Notes: generated by a model not told the origin, from the sequence alone. DNA of 64,000 nucleotides from Falciphora oryzae (GCA_000733355.1 JNVV01000026.1:128245-192244), one strand, 5' to 3'. Numbered from the stretch's first letter, positions 44,603 through 57,496 are shown. Made by a program: numbers and translations.

Positions 44603-47600
44603 TTTGACGACCGTGGCCAAGACTTGGGCAATTCTCTGGTCCTGCTCGGATTCGTGCTCGAGCTTGGCGGCGGGAAAGTGACGACGGCCGTGCAGCTGGC
44701 GCGCCTCAAAGTGCGCGGGGTGCCGAGAGAAGATGTGCTTATCGGAAACCTGTTTGCAGGTAACAACCTGGAAGTCAGCACTGGTGAGGGCCGGCATCAC
44801 CCCTCGAGGACGGGAGCTTGTGCTGGTGTTGGGGCGGGGTTGGGAGCACGGCGCGTGAGGGCCTACACTGCTGGTGGTGTCGTCTTGATTGGTGCGACTT
44901 GAGAAGTGATATCTAGTAGGTGCGCTCAGTCGTTCTAGTGCGTGCTGTGTGAATCGCAGGTCAGAAAAGTGCGGCAGGCAGGCGGTGGTGGGCGATGTGG
45001 GATCATAGCAGGTATACGAGGACAAGGACGAGGTGGGAGTGGGCAGCAGCAGGATAGTCATTGTCGCAGGGACCGACGGGGATGAGGTGCCGGGCCAGGG
45101 CGGGAGTGGGCGTGTGACCCCTGAGGTGATGGGCTGGAGTGGAGTGTCGGCTGCGACTTGACGAAAGCAAGAGGCAAGCAACAATTCCGAGACAGCGGGT
45201 AATGAATTGCATGCGTCGCATGACAGCAAAGCACAGCACGCTGCGCCGCCGAGGTTGCAACCTACCGCTTCTTATCTTGATGCTTTCGCTTTCGTTTCCG
45301 TTCTGTCTGCCTTTTCCGTCTATCTGACTGTATTGGAGACCAGGAGCTGGTGAAGGAGGACGAGCGACGGAGGATGGCGTGGTTGTTAGCCGCTCGGTTT
45401 TGGTGCTGCGCAGAGTAATGGGGGATTTCCCGGGGCCCTGTGCGCTCTACGCTGCGCTGTGGTTTTTTGGTTTGGGTTTTATGGCAGGATCCCTGGCGTG
45501 GCCTGGCCCTGGTTTTTGGCCCGTGGTGGTTGCAATCAAGGCTGGCTGGTGGCTTCGCCTCTGACTGGGCCGACGACGTAAGCAAAATGGCCGGGCCCCT
45601 AGACTAGCACCCCAAGAGATGCGCAGTCTCCAGAACAGCCAGACGCAGGAACAGCCGCTGTCAGTAAGACACGCCAGCAGGTACCTTTCGCTCTGGCTGA
45701 TTGGTGGTGGCACTCGGCGGGATCGGGTGGCCGTCGAGGGTTCGATTCGGCGATGTAGAGGCGGCAGATGGAAAAGTCGCCCAGGATGGCCGTTTTTGTC
45801 TCTGGTTTCTGTCGCCTTTTTTTTTTCATTCGGGAACACCCCACGAAGTTACCTTACGGAGTAAGGCCATGGAAACCCAAAGCCAAAATCCAGGGGATCA
45901 AAGGCATGCCGAGACGGGAGCTGGCCAAATGCACGATCATGACAATGGAGCACGGGTGACTCGGTGCAGGCGGGATCGAGGTACCTGTGGACTTATACTT
46001 TGATACGCGTCAATCAGGTATGACGATGCGTTTTGCCAAGCCCACAGGCCGGCCTCGTCTGGCCGTTGTTGCGTGTCGCCAGCTCCAGCTTCAATTGGGC
46101 TGAGTCTTGCTCGACCTCCCCTTTTCAGGATGTCAACCCTCGACTGCAAGGCGGGTCAACTTGGTTTTCCAAGGCGGATGTGGCGTCTACCCATCGACCC
46201 TGAGGCCAGGAGCGCTTCACCAGCCCGTCTCAGATGCAGCTTGGAGGTAAGAGATACACATGCAAAGGGAGGACACGACCAATGGAGCAATTGATTTCCG
46301 GGCTACCTAGGGAGGGACACACACATGTGCTTGGAGCGGAGGAGGGGGTGCAGTGTCACGGAAAGCAGGTCGACCAAGGAGAAGGCTCGAAAAGTCAGCA
46401 GACCACCAGCACCCGACTCCATTCGATACGAGACCGAAGGTGGTCCAACCCTCATTTTCCTGGCCTTCCGCAGCAGCGACAAAACAGCATAATGCCCCTT
46501 CATTTCCAGCTCTTACCGCGCTGCACCACCAACCAGCCTTTGGACGCCATCCCTCCAATTTGCGTCCAGCCGATGTGTCTTTGAAGGTTTATGCCTTGAC
46601 CAGCTCAGGTCCAGCACCACGTTGTGCGTCGTAGACACATATCTGTCCAAAGCAAAGCTATGAGGGGCCACCACATCCATCACCTTTCGGCGGTGCATGC
46701 AGGAGCGATGCGGTGCCATGCGGTGCAGCCGGCTGAGCTGCGCGCCACGGCTTACTGCGACATTCGCTCCTACATAAAGCCTAAAATGCCTCCCGGAAAG
46801 GCACATTAGGCAACCTGCCGTTAGCCGCCCGTCCACTCAGCACCAACGACGCCGTGCTCCTTTTTGATTGTGGGTGTTGGTGCCTTGGGCCCATGGGTTG
46901 AGCACATGTCGGTCACAGGGGCGCAGTCGTGTCGGCGGGTGCGACCGTCCATGTTGGGGCTATCTTGCAATCACAATGCCTTATCACACCGCCGCAGGCT
47001 GCCCTCGACAAACGAGTGCAAGTGCCGAGTACAAAGGAGGACGGATGCTATTGTCATGCAAGGAATCGCACCCGCGTTGCCCGCCCGACAAAGCCCCCTC
47101 GTTGAGTGGGACAGGCCGCATTATCACGCCGCCTAGTTGTGCACCAACAATGCCCCAGCGTGATCAGCCCCATCCTCTTGTCACCTTGCCTTGTCACCTT
47201 TCTGTCTTTTCTTAGCCGGATCTGGACACATACCACAAGCGTCAGGGCTGACGTTCAGCTTTTCGTCCGAGAGGCTGCCATTGGATAAATTACTCGTCCG
47301 CATGAATTACACCAATTTCGAGCAGCCATTCAGCTCTTCGGCCGACTCCCTCGACGTCCGGAGGCGGGTTTCGTAGTTTTACTTGTTTTTCCGCATTCAA
47401 TCTATCCGAGTCCAAGATGCCAGCCCCGGGACTGTGACTGCGGGATTCCTTCCTCCTTGCCCCCGCCCATCCACCGCGTCGGAGGTACCGAAGTGGGCGG
47501 GAGAGGATGGACGCGGGGCGACGCCCCCCGACTGACGTCAGAGTCCCCAGCCCAGCCCGATGTTCTGGCTGCCTGTTTGCCATGAGAAAACTCGACCCCT

Positions 47601-48969
47601 TTCATCGTGGTTGGGCTCCACACGACATCATAGGATGTGCGGGCAAGCGAACCACGTCAGCTGTCGCCTCTGACTCGCTTGCGAGATCTCGTTCGAACAG
47701 GATTTCTTGCGCCGTTTGTGGGTAGTTCCGCCTCTGGCGTCGATTGATCGAGGGTCGACTACGTTCACCGCTGGCGCCAGGGACCTTCGCCTCGTCTCGT
47801 GTAGAAACGAAACATTTTTCCGTCCGCGTCTCCACAGGGCCAGCGCCGGGGCCCCTTGCTCAGCTCTAGTTGTCGGTATTTCGCTGTCGAGGTTGCAAAT
47901 GAGGGAGGGGATGGCGATGTCTAGAGCGACGATGACAAAGTCCTCTGGGTGACTCGAGAGCATAAAACGAGATGGCTAGCCAACCCCATCCAGCTCATTG
48001 ACCGCCTCCTCTACACCACCGAATTCCAGATCCGCATTGCCAGAGCAATAGACGCCCTGGGAAATCGTGGACTTGGAGAGCTCGTGCGAGCCCTTACCTT
48101 AGAACACTCTCCCCATCAGGTCGAAACGGCGAGATACTATGACAACCGCGAAATGAGCAATGAGGGGACGATCTGGCTCGCGATCTAGTCCTCCAATAAC
48201 CCATGCTCACTGCTTTGGCGACAACCGAAGCTCTGAGCGGCGTTGTAAAACATCGACCGCGCCCATCTTGAAGTTACTATTTTATTTTATGTAATTTGTA
48301 TTGCCTTTTCGTGGGCACGTCGCCAAATCACAACGATTTGCGAAAAAAAAGTTTTAGCGTCAAAGAGGGAGCGCCAGCCTATCATAGCGATCTTCTACGA
48401 CGGATTCAGCCGCCGCAGGCTCCAGCTGCGCTGCCTTACTGTCGATGAGCATCAACAGAAGCACTTATTCGTCGGGTCACGAGGAACGCCCGAGCGCGGC
48501 GCCTTGCTCATAGCTCGTCCAGGCAAGCTGTGGATGCCTCTTCTAGTCCAAGACCCCTGAATCGATCAAGCAAGCTGAAAGACTAGGTGTCGCACGTGAT
48601 CTACACAGACAAAATCTCGAAGCCATGTGGGGCAATATACTCAGAAATCCTTGCCCCTCATTGGCTGCTGCCCCATCACAGAGCGACCCTCATTGACTTT
48701 TTTTTTGGAGCTTCAACTTCGTCGGCACCAGCTCTGAAGGTGCCCGACAACTCGATTCTCTAAGAGAGTGACGCTATTCCACAACACGGACAGCGCAGTT
48801 AGCAACACAAAGATTGCTTGCTACTGCTTGCCGCTGTTCAGATCGCCCCGCCTCCGGAGAAGTGTGGCCGACCCCTCACTGATCCACGACCGTACCTCCA
48901 TACGGAAGGCTATAGCCTCACATCCGAACGGATCGTGTGATCCGGCCAAGACAGTACACACATCATAAA
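44603..48969. other. Intergenic, mostly without coding signal
   Basis: Long leader/promoter of the Ser/Pro-rich gene (to about 45.6 kb), then unstructured sequence. A short coding-like frame at 47949-48188 is listed separately. No RNA gene recognised. Confidence 0.45.
47949..48188 (+). other. Short coding-like frame, no clear start
   Basis: The frame reads PIQLIDRLLYTTEFQIRIAR and onward to GTIWLAI and TAG, with codon use like neighbouring genes (CTC, ATC, GCC, CGC). No ATG starts it and no convincing upstream exon was found; an acceptor (GGCTAG at 47979) lies just before. It may be a terminal exon or gene remnant. Confidence 0.22.
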
Positions 48970-49653
48970 ATGGAGTCGCAGCTCCTCCTAAGGACGGCGG
49001 CGTCACGGCCGCTCGTCGCCGCCGCCGCCGCCGCCGGCCGGCTGGGCAGCAGCAGTCGGCCCCCGCAGCAGCTGCTCTGCCAGCAGCAGCGACGAACAAA
49101 GCTGACGTCGAACCGTATGAAGCGCGCGCTCAACATCCCGCCACACCCAGACTTCATCACCGACCCGAGCCGCGCCGAGGGCGACGTCGTCATCTTCAAC
49201 CCGCCCGCCTCGGAGCCGTCCGTCTACCACACCCCGTTCAAGTTCCTGCCCAAGAACGACCCGCGCCGGCGCTCCAACCTGGCGAACCTGTTCGCCTCTG
49301 CCTCTTTCACACCATCACCATCCGCCGGCGACGCAGCAGCAGCAATATCCCCCGAGTCTCTGCCCGTCGTCAGGGTCAAGACGTCGCGCCTCGTGTCCGA
49401 GGCCGAGGTGCGCGAGATGCGCGAGAAGCGCGCGGCCGACCCTAAGCGCTGGAGCGTCACGGCGCTCGCGCGCGAGTACAAGACCACAAAGCCCTTCGTC
49501 ATGGTCGCCACGGGCACCGCCAAGATGACGGAGCACAAGCGCCAGATGCAGGAGGAGCTCGAGCGGGTTAAGGAGCGCTGGGGCCCCAAGAAGATCAAGG
49601 CCCGCGAGGACCGCGACAGGAGACGCGAGATGATGTTCAGAGGAGAGGTATAG
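48970..49653 (+). CDS. Mitochondrial large-subunit ribosomal protein mL58 (MRP-L20 family)
   Basis: A single exon of 227 residues. Residues 1-40 are an Ala/Arg/Gln-rich mitochondrial presequence ending near CQQQRR. The MRP-L20 (PF12824) core follows: KLTSNRMKRALNIPPHPDFI, the NPPASEPSVYHTPFKFLPKNDPRRRSN-type block, then the C-terminal helical region with VTALAREYKTTKPFV and ERVKERWGPKKIKAREDRDR. Role: fungal-specific component of the mitoribosome large subunit. The ATG at 48970 is chosen because the presequence starts there; the frame is open 33 nt further without an ATG. A T run at about 49669 follows the stop. Confidence 0.88.
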   Translation: MESQLLLRTAASRPLVAAAAAAGRLGSSSRPPQQLLCQQQRRTKLTSNRMKRALNIPPHPDFITDPSRAEGDVVIFNPPASEPSVYHTPFKFLPKNDPRRRSNLANLFASASFTPSPSAGDAAAAISPESLPVVRVKTSRLVSEAEVREMREKRAADPKRWSVTALAREYKTTKPFVMVATGTAKMTEHKRQMQEELERVKERWGPKKIKAREDRDRRREMMFRGEV

Positions 49654-51119
49654 GCGACAATAACGACTTTTTTTTTTTTTTAGTCCTGAGACTGTATTCC
49701 TCTACGCCACTCTACCGCTGCCTAGGCTCTTCGGTTGCAAACGGGGCCGTCGAGGCCAGCTTATCGCTGGCGGCCGTGTCACTCCGATGAGTTGATGGAT
49801 ATCCAGGGCAATGTTTTGAGCGCCAACTCTTAGGGTGACTCAAGATGATTAGTTGGAGGGCCTTCAACATCACAGAGGAATCTGCGGACCATGACGCCCG
49901 GCTATCCGAGGCAGTTGAGCCCCACGGACGAGATTCCTACCAGCATAACTGCCACCCACGGCGACTAGAGGTGATCAATCCGGGAGTTGGGTTGAAGCCT
50001 ACAACGACGGGTTACTCGGAGTCGACATCTTTACGTTATGTACAGTACGGTGTAAAAAAAGAAAAAAGACCCATGTTGTATATTCAACTCATTGTTCGTT
50101 GTGTCGACTGTCCTATTTTCCCCTGATATTTTGGCTACCCAGACATTGTTGTTGATGGACCGTGGTGTTGGCGTACTCTCGGAGAATTGGCTCTGGTAAT
50201 GATACAGAAACAGTCAACGCCCCTCCCACAGAAAGCGCTGGCTCAAGGGGACAGCGACTACATAGGGAAAGAGAAGGAATGCCCCTCTAATCGCCCGAGA
50301 AGAAGCGTCGGTGGTCTCGCCGGTAGAGTCTCTAACAGGGGGTTCGGTCCCCATCACAGAGGAACGGGGCAGCAGAGAGAGGACCGTAAAAAGAGATGAG
50401 GAAAGCTGAGAAGTCAGAGACAAGATAGAGGGACGAGAGCCGCTTCTTGCGTGCTGCACTAGCAGCTCCCTGTTATTATTTTTGGTGCCTTCCAACTCCC
50501 TATCAGCTGCTGGCTGCTTTGGCAGCTATCCATGGATACCAGAAAACCTTTACCCCCGGCTTCCGGCCTACAGTCTCTCTGGGAGCCTGTCAGCTCGGGC
50601 AGCTGGTGATCAAATCTGTGTTATCACTGGCCCGGCCCGGAGACACGGTCGGTCAGTCGCCTCCGTCTTCGCGGTTGGCTGTGGAATTATACCAGCGTCT
50701 AGCGGCGGTTTTCGGTCGCAGACAAGTTGCCTACACCCCGGCCTGCCAGGAATGCGTAAACAGAAATAGTCGTAGTGGTTAAATCGACACAAGCTGTTTT
50801 CTCGAATGTTAATGAAGCATCCGCCGCTTGTGGTAGCGAAAGATGGTTTCGAGGATCGATGGACGTTGCAGGCTGTGGATACTCGAGTCCAATCATGTCA
50901 TACGGCGGGGTACTGTATCCTCTACTCACGTGGTCACCGTACTGCCCACTTGCCACTTTGGGCAGGACGATATTCATCCATGACTTGGCTTGGTTTTCAT
51001 CCATTCTACCCACCATCGGTACAGACGGGAGTTCGGGAGACAGCAGCAGGCTAATCGCGGTGGCAACTGAGGGATAACCAGAGGCTGGCCACAGCAACAT
51101 CCAATCAGTCCTCAACTCC
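49654..51119. other. Intergenic, upstream of the aminopeptidase
   Basis: No coding region seen. A T-arm-like hairpin GGGGGTTCGGTCCCC at about 50336-50350 was considered but no full tRNA could be folded around it. Confidence 0.45.
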
Positions 51120-53398
51120 ATGCGGGGTCTGCTCTCCGCCGCGAGGACGACGACCCGGGTCAGCTGTCGGCGGTCTCTATCGCCCACCATCCACGCCAAA
51201 TCCTCCCTGCAGGTGCGCCTGTTCTACACGCCCAACATGGCCAAACGGGACCCCAGCACGGCGTCCAACTATGACGCCTGGCTCACCCGCCACACCACGG
51301 CCAACCTCAAGATCGACTTCAAGGAGAAGTGCCTCCGCGGCTCCATCGTGCTCGAGCTCGAGTCGCGCACGGCCAAGGAGAGTACCGAGATCGTCCTCGA
51401 CTCGAGCTATGTCTCGGTCGAGTCCGTCCGCCTCAACTCGGCCGAGCCAAAGTGGGAGATCAAGGCCCGCGCCGAGCCCCTCGGCTCCCCGCTGCACATC
51501 TCGGTGCCCGCCGGCGCCGCCTCGGGCGAGGTGGTGAAGCTCGAGATCGGCGTCCGCACCACCGAGAAGTGCACCGCCCTGCAATGGCTGACCCCGGCCC
51601 AGACCTCCAACAAGAAGGCCCCCTTCATGTTCTCCCAGGCCCAGGCCTGCCACGCCCGCTCCCTGTTCCCCTGCCAGGACACCCCGGACGTCAAGTCGAC
51701 CTACTCCTTCAACATCTCCTCCCCCCACGTCGTGGTGGCTAGCGGCGTCGCCGTCGAGGACGCTGGCCAAACGCCTGCCGCCGCGGCCGAGGATGGCGAC
51801 ACTCTGTACCGCTTCGAGCAGAAGGTCCCTATCCCTTCGTACCTCTTCGCCCTGGCCTCGGGCGACATTGCCACTGCTCGCATTGGCCCCCGCTCCTCGG
51901 TCGCCACAGGCCCGGATGAGGTCGCGGCATGCCAGTGGGAGCTCGAGGCGGACGTCCAGAAGTTCATCGACGCCGCCGAGAACCTTGTGTTCCCTTACAA
52001 GTGGGGAGAGTACAATGTTCTGGTGCTGCCGCCGAGTTTCCCATACGGGGGTATGTTCACTGTATTGACCGCTCTCTATCAAAGCTGGAGATTGTTCGAG
52101 GAGGCAGGACTAACACAAAATAGGCATGGAGAACCCCATCTTCACGTTTGCCACGCCGACTATCATCAGCGGTGATCGCCAGAACGTCGACGTTATCGCC
52201 CACGAACTGAGCCACAGCTGGTCTGGGAACCTGGTGACATCCTGTAGCTGGGAGCACTAGTGAGTGGTCGCCTTGGACTTGCTCGTCTATCTTCTCCCCA
52301 TGTCTATCTTCTCATATTACCTTCCGCCGGGCTGTGCTGATCGCTTCACTAGCTGGCTGAACGAGGGCTGGACCATGTACCTCGAGCGCAGAATCATTGC
52401 CGCCGTCCGCGGGCAACCATACTTTGACTTCTCCGCCGTGATCGGGTGGAAGCACCTCGGTGGGTCTACCCTCCTCGACCACCAGGCCGGCCTCGTCGGA
52501 TACCCGTGTTGCTAACTGCTCCTTCCTACCAGAGGACGCTATCGAGGAGTTTGGTGCGGACCACGAGTTCACCAAGCTGTGCATCAACCACGACGGCATA
52601 GACCCTGATGACGCCTTTTCAACCGTTCCCTACGAAAAGGGCTTCCATATGGTGTACTATCTCGACTGCTTAGTCGGCCGCGAGAACTTTGATAAGTTCA
52701 TCCCTTACTACTTCACCAAGTGGGCAAACAAGTCCCTCGATTCGTACCAGTTCAGGGACACGTTCCTCGAGTTCTTCGACAAGCCTGAATATGCCGTTCT
52801 GAAGGATAAAATTGCCGGTATCCACTGGGAGGGCCGCTTCTACAGCCCAGGCCTCCCGCCGAAGCCCGAGTTCGACACTTCGCTTATCGACGTCTGCTAC
52901 GCCCTGGCGGAGAAGTGGAAGAGCAAGGTAGGAAATGCCTTGATGTTATTGCCCGTCTCGTCCGCGGCTAGATCACTGACTTACACGGCGGGAAAACAGG
53001 ATTACGTCCCCAGCAGCAAGGATGTCGCCGACTGGGCCGGCAACCAGAAGCTGGTCTTCCTCAACACGGTGCAGGACTTTGCTGAGCCGCTCTCGGCCGA
53101 GCGCGCGCAGCTGATGGGCACCGCCTACGACCTCCTCAACACCAAGAACGTCGAGCTCAAGACGGCTTACTACCAGATCGCCCTGCACGCCAAGGACTCT
53201 GCCGTCTACGCGGGAGTTGCCGAGCTGTTGGGCCAGGTTGGCAGGATGAAGTTTGTGCGCCCCCTATTCAGGGCCCTGAACAAGGTCGACAGGCCCCTCG
53301 CGCTCGAGACGTTCGAGAAGAACAAGGACTTCTACCATCCCATCTGCAGGGCTATGGCGGAGAAGGACCTAGGTCTTGCCGGAGAGGCTAAGGCGTAG
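51120..53398 (+). CDS. Leukotriene A4 hydrolase-type M1 zinc aminopeptidase
   Basis: Five exons: 51120-52050, 52124-52259, 52353-52459, 52533-52927 and 53000-53398. Introns are 73, 93, 73 and 72 nt; all are GT-AG and all phases agree. The protein is 655 residues. The N-terminal beta domain spans about 40-245. The GGMEN substrate motif is at 310-314. The zinc site HELSH at 337-341 is followed eighteen residues later by Glu360 in WLNEG. The LTA4H-type C-terminal helical domain is complete (to [14 protein letters not shown]). Role: bifunctional aminopeptidase/epoxide hydrolase in the animal enzyme; in fungi mainly a cytosolic aminopeptidase. The first 39 residues (Arg/Ser-rich, no acidic residues) look like a mitochondrial presequence, and a second ATG at 51237 ([12 protein letters not shown]) would give the usual cytosolic form. 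Confidence 0.93.
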
Positions 53399-55676
53399 TT
53401 GTTGCTGCCTAGCTTTCTTGTGCTCCCTTAGACCAGCTAGAATGTAATGGTGTGAATAGCATCCCTGATACGCTACACCTAGATTGGGAGCATGAAATCA
53501 TTGTCCTGGCTATTGGGCTGCTGCAGACAGCTAGTGATGCTAACGACGTATCCATTTGAATGGTTATGATGCGAGACCCCGCGTCTCGACTGTCGCCTGC
53601 TAGTCACTTCCGGGATCCCTGACGCCGACAGCGAGTTTGTGGTCGGATGGTAGAGAAGATATATTGCAAAGACGCATATTTTTGAGTATCTTGCCCTCCG
53701 TGGGGCGCGAGGACATGTTATGTTGGATAACGTAACTGGACCTGTTCACGCTCGATGTCTTTAAACCCTTTTGTTAAGCTGAACTTGGCGGTCTTAATTA
53801 CAATATCTCGTCAGTAGATTCTATGGGCGACACCCTAGACAAGTCCCTTTCCAAAATGGCGCTAGAAACAAAGCAGAACCTTGCCTTGGAGGTCTATCCA
53901 TCACCACAGTGATGACGAGGTAGCAACCTGAAGCTATTCCTGTCGCCTATGGCGAATACCTGTTAGGCCCGAGCCTTCTGCCACTCAGAGCAGAGAGGGA
54001 CTGGGGCCCTGACCCTTGCGAAACTGCTAGGAACCAGATACATCCAGGGTCATTGTACGCCGTCAGGTACCGTGGGGATTAACCTTCCCTCCGCAGACCT
54101 AGACAAGGATTCCCTGTGTTACTCTCAGGGGGATCAATGGCATCTAACACGGACCAGGAACGCATTCTCAGTATCTAGCAATGCCCGACTATCTCTTTGT
54201 TCGCCCGTCAAGTCGAGGTTGGTGCGCCCGGTTTCTCCGGCACCCAGTGTTGATGCTTTGACGAGTGCGCTTCTGATAGCCAGAGTCAGGAGAGCCGCAG
54301 AGGTGCATTGGCTTTGCCGATATCCCCATCCTTCCCAACCTCGGCCTCGTCCGAAGGAGATGCGGGAAACACAGACCGCTGTCACGGAGAATCCATCAGA
54401 CAGACTGATGATTCTGCTCCGAAGGGGCCTTCAAGGTTGATGCGAAGTAGAAAGATGCACCGTGCAGAGATCGGCATCATGAGACCATGCTCAGGGCCAG
54501 AGTTCAAAGCGTGCTTACGGCCTTCCGGAGAAATCGGCACCACCTGCCGTCTAGGCACTGTGGCTTTCATCCTCGGCAAAAGGCAGAACGAGTATGTTCG
54601 GGCCCCGTATCATCTGATCACCCATTTTCGACGTCTTAGGCACTCGATCCGGCTTTCGGACCGCAGCAGCAGCAGTCCCAGGTCATACTGCCGAGGCTTC
54701 GGCATAAGGAGTCCAGCGATGTGCCACGCCAGCCCAACCAAGGTTATGGCGTGGGTGGTGGGTTGCTATCATCTCACATAGACCAGAGAAGACAAGCATG
54801 CGGTGATAGTGTGGACTCAAACCTACAGTTGAAGACACTAGGCTCAGAATAGTGGCTGTTTCCAGTGCGTTTACAGCTGGAAAGAGAAAGCATCAACAAC
54901 AGTTGTCGCTCGCTTCCACCAATTGGCGGCAACTGGTGCACTCTCAAGGGACATCACCGGCGCGGCCGTTGAGGCTTAATATTTTGGTCCCTACCCAGTC
55001 GGCTTGACACGCCTATGCCATCAGCGACCGTTGTTCCTTGAATCCATACACGCGAAGGCTAGCCTCGTGGGTAGAAATACAGCTGCATACCATGATGGTC
55101 AACGAGGCTGCTTCGGATACGTCTGGAAAACACCGGACGATACTATTCCAAGCACATACCCCTGGGTCCAATGTTACCCGTGCGCGAAACGTTTGACGTG
55201 CTACGTTTACAGAGCAGGCGCAGTGCAAGTCCGTTCGTTCTACGACGTGCCAGCCATGAAGTGGTGACAATCAAGGCGAAAAACAAAAGCAAAAACATAC
55301 AACACCGAGGAAGCCCCAGTGGTCACCCACCTGAGTACTAGTTCGGCCCTCATATGTTTTAGTACTGGGAGAAAAGGCTTCCTCAAATGGACAATTTTGC
55401 CTCCAAAAACGGACGCCTTTACTCCCGCACTCTAACCACCGTTCAAAGGACGTATTTGATGTCTCGAGCCCCTGGATCGGCGTGAGTTACCGTTTTCGAA
55501 TTCCAACCAATACCAGTGGCCTGTGGCCCGCCCAAGTTGCAGGAGACCTAATCGTAACATTTCCGAAGAATGCATAGCAACGTCCCTCGCAACCAACATC
55601 GCCTTGTACCCCGGTCGACTTTAGGCGATGTATGCCACGGACGAGGAGTCGACCACCGGCGCAGACTGAGCCCAGG

Positions 55677-55772
55677 GCCCGGTTTCTGGCACCCCCTCCA
55701 CTCCACTCTTTCGACGTCTACATGTAGATTAGGCGCCCAGTTTCTGGCACCCTTCATTCATTCCCTCGACGT
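55677..55772 (+). repeat. Imperfect tandem duplication, ~58 bp unit
   Basis: TTTCTGGCACCC occurs at 55683 and 55741, and TCGACGT follows each about 28 nt later; the flanking GCCC(A/G)G is also shared. It sits about 130-220 nt upstream of the TATA box of the next gene, so it may be a duplicated promoter segment. Confidence 0.5.
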
Positions 55773-55900
55773 TTAAACGATCTCTTCCACGTATTGTCAC
55801 ACAGGTGTCGTTGGTGGCCCTGCTGCCTCTGCCATTTCTGCCGCCTTTGCCTCGCATCTGCTGCTGGGATATGGGGTTTTAATCCCACGTCCATCGTCCA

Positions 55901-55907
55901 TATAAGG
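55901..55907 (+). promoter_or_regulatory. TATA box of the 56 kb gene
   Basis: TATAAGG lies 109 nt before the ATG at 56010, followed by a pyrimidine-rich leader. Confidence 0.4.
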
Positions 55908-56009
55908 TCGCGACCGCCCAACGCTCGTTCGCACCGTTCGACAGTTTTGGCCCTCTTCAGCCTGATCTTCTCAGTGCTTCTTATTCGCTTGATCCTGCCC
56001 ATAGCCATA

Positions 56010-57496
56010 ATGCCGCCAAGGGAAAGCGCAGAGAAATTCCTCCGCGAGGAGGGAGAGAGAGAGGCTCTGGAGAATGCAATGAACGGTGCGTCCCACCCCC
56101 ACCCCTACTTCTTTTTTCTCCCAGCGGACGTGATTCCTAGCCGTGGTTCTGCTAACAGTTTAACCATCCAAGTCCAAACGACCGAGTCAGCTGTGGGGGA
56201 ACGATTGGGTTGGGTTTGAAAAGCCGGCGACAAGGGTCCAATGGGGGGATTTTTGCCGCTCGCATTTTGCTCGGGGTTTTGCAGAATGTCCGACACATCG
56301 ACAGGTCCCAGGTCGTCGGCAGCCAGGGGGCAGCCGAAGGCGCGGGCGGGCAAAGCAGCAGCGGAAGCGAGTACGATCCACAAGCACTTGATGAGTGGAC
56401 GAGAGCTTACGAGGAGCAGATGCAAGCTGGAAGAAGCCAGCGACCGACCATCAACACTTACCCCTACAACCCGCCAGCCCGCGAGAGCAATCGGCAAGTT
56501 TCCGGAAGCAGCGGTGTGGGCCCCGTACCGAGCAATCAGCAGGGCTGGGAACAGTATCGTCAGGATTACTATGGGTACTATGGATACTACCCTGAGGATG
56601 CTCCGATGGAGGGTTGTGGCGATCCCGTCGCCGACGAGGTGGCTCGTTGGCAAAACGACTACGGAAACCAGTGTCGCGGCCTAATGAGGCGATCCAAGGG
56701 CCGAACCGACAGCCCCGGGGCCGCCAAGCCAGCGAAACCGCAAGCTAACAACAGGCTCGCATCCGACAAGACCTCGGCGGCACAGCCCAGCAACAAGCCC
56801 AAAGACGGCAGGAGCCAGCATCCCAGAGCGCGCGGGCCCGCGAAGGGCAAAAGCAGCAAAACCAAAGCGTGCCGGGCCAGGCCTCGTCCCCCTCCTCCTG
56901 CGAACGGGCAGTAGTCCAGTGGCGGCAAGAAACCGACGGCAGTGACACCACAGACCAAGCCCCCCACAGCCGACTCCAGGACCCCGCCGGCGGGTAAGAC
57001 CGACCGGGGCGGCAAGGCCAAGAATACCGGTGCTAACACTGCTCCTGGTGCTGTCGGCGGCGCGAGCAAGGGCAAGGCTCAAACGCCGACGGTGGGAAAA
57101 GATAACAAACCCCCTGCGGCAGGAAAGGACAGCAAGACCCCCGCTCCGGCAGCCGTTTCGGGGAAAGGAAAGGCTCAAGCCCCGGGGGCAGGAAGGGCTA
57201 CTAACACCCCCGCGCCGGTCTCCAGTCCGGGGAAGGGCAAGGGCCAAGCCCCGGCCGTGGGGAAAGATAACAAGACTCCCGCACCCGCCGCTGGTGCTAG
57301 CAAGGGTAAAGCCCAAGCGCCCGCGGCGGGACCGAGAAACACCACCCCCGCCCTGCCCACACACAAGACGCCCACGGCACCGCCGCCAAACGCCGGAGCA
57401 GCCAAGAAGAAGGGTGCCGCTCCCGGCGCGGGGAAAAAGGCAACAGCCGGCAGCCTTCCTTCCGGGGCCAGCCGGGCCGGCAAAGCTGCGGTCTAG
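56010..57496 (+). pseudogene. Basic-tail family member 2, interrupted by one in-frame TAG
   Basis: Exon 1 starts at 56010 (MPPRESAEKFLREEGERE) and ends near 56192 or 56213; exon 2 starts at 56285 after TTTTGCAG. The donor is uncertain: a GTGCGT at 56086 is the best-looking site but gives the wrong frame. Exon 2 encodes an acidic/aromatic region (ALDEWTRAYEEQ, YYGYYGYYPEDAP, GCGDPVADEVARW), a basic stretch with KACRARPRPPPP, then TAG at 56912-56914. The same frame continues open for 194 codons with the Lys/Ala/Pro tail (repeats like GKGKAQAP and GKDNKTPAP, ending SRAGKAAV). The member at 60.6-61.7 kb matches on both sides of the stop, so the TAG looks like a late disabling mutation. A truncated but expressed protein remains possible. 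No signal peptide seen. Confidence 0.6.

Larger units (their letters stand above)
53399..56009. other. Intergenic before the basic-tail cluster
   Basis: No convincing gene. It holds an imperfect tandem duplication at 55677-55772 and a TATA box at 55901 upstream of the next gene. The open frame 55004-55267 has no start context or recognisable domain. Confidence 0.45.

Noticed and set aside
50316..50352. T-arm-like GGGGGTTCGGTCCCC hairpin suggesting a tRNA
   Set aside because: No acceptor or anticodon stem could be formed at the right distance upstream; at most a tRNA fragment.
51177..52082. 301-codon minus-strand open frame
   Set aside because: Antisense shadow of exon 1 of the LTA4H-type gene; repetitive Gly/Val/Arg composition and no domain.
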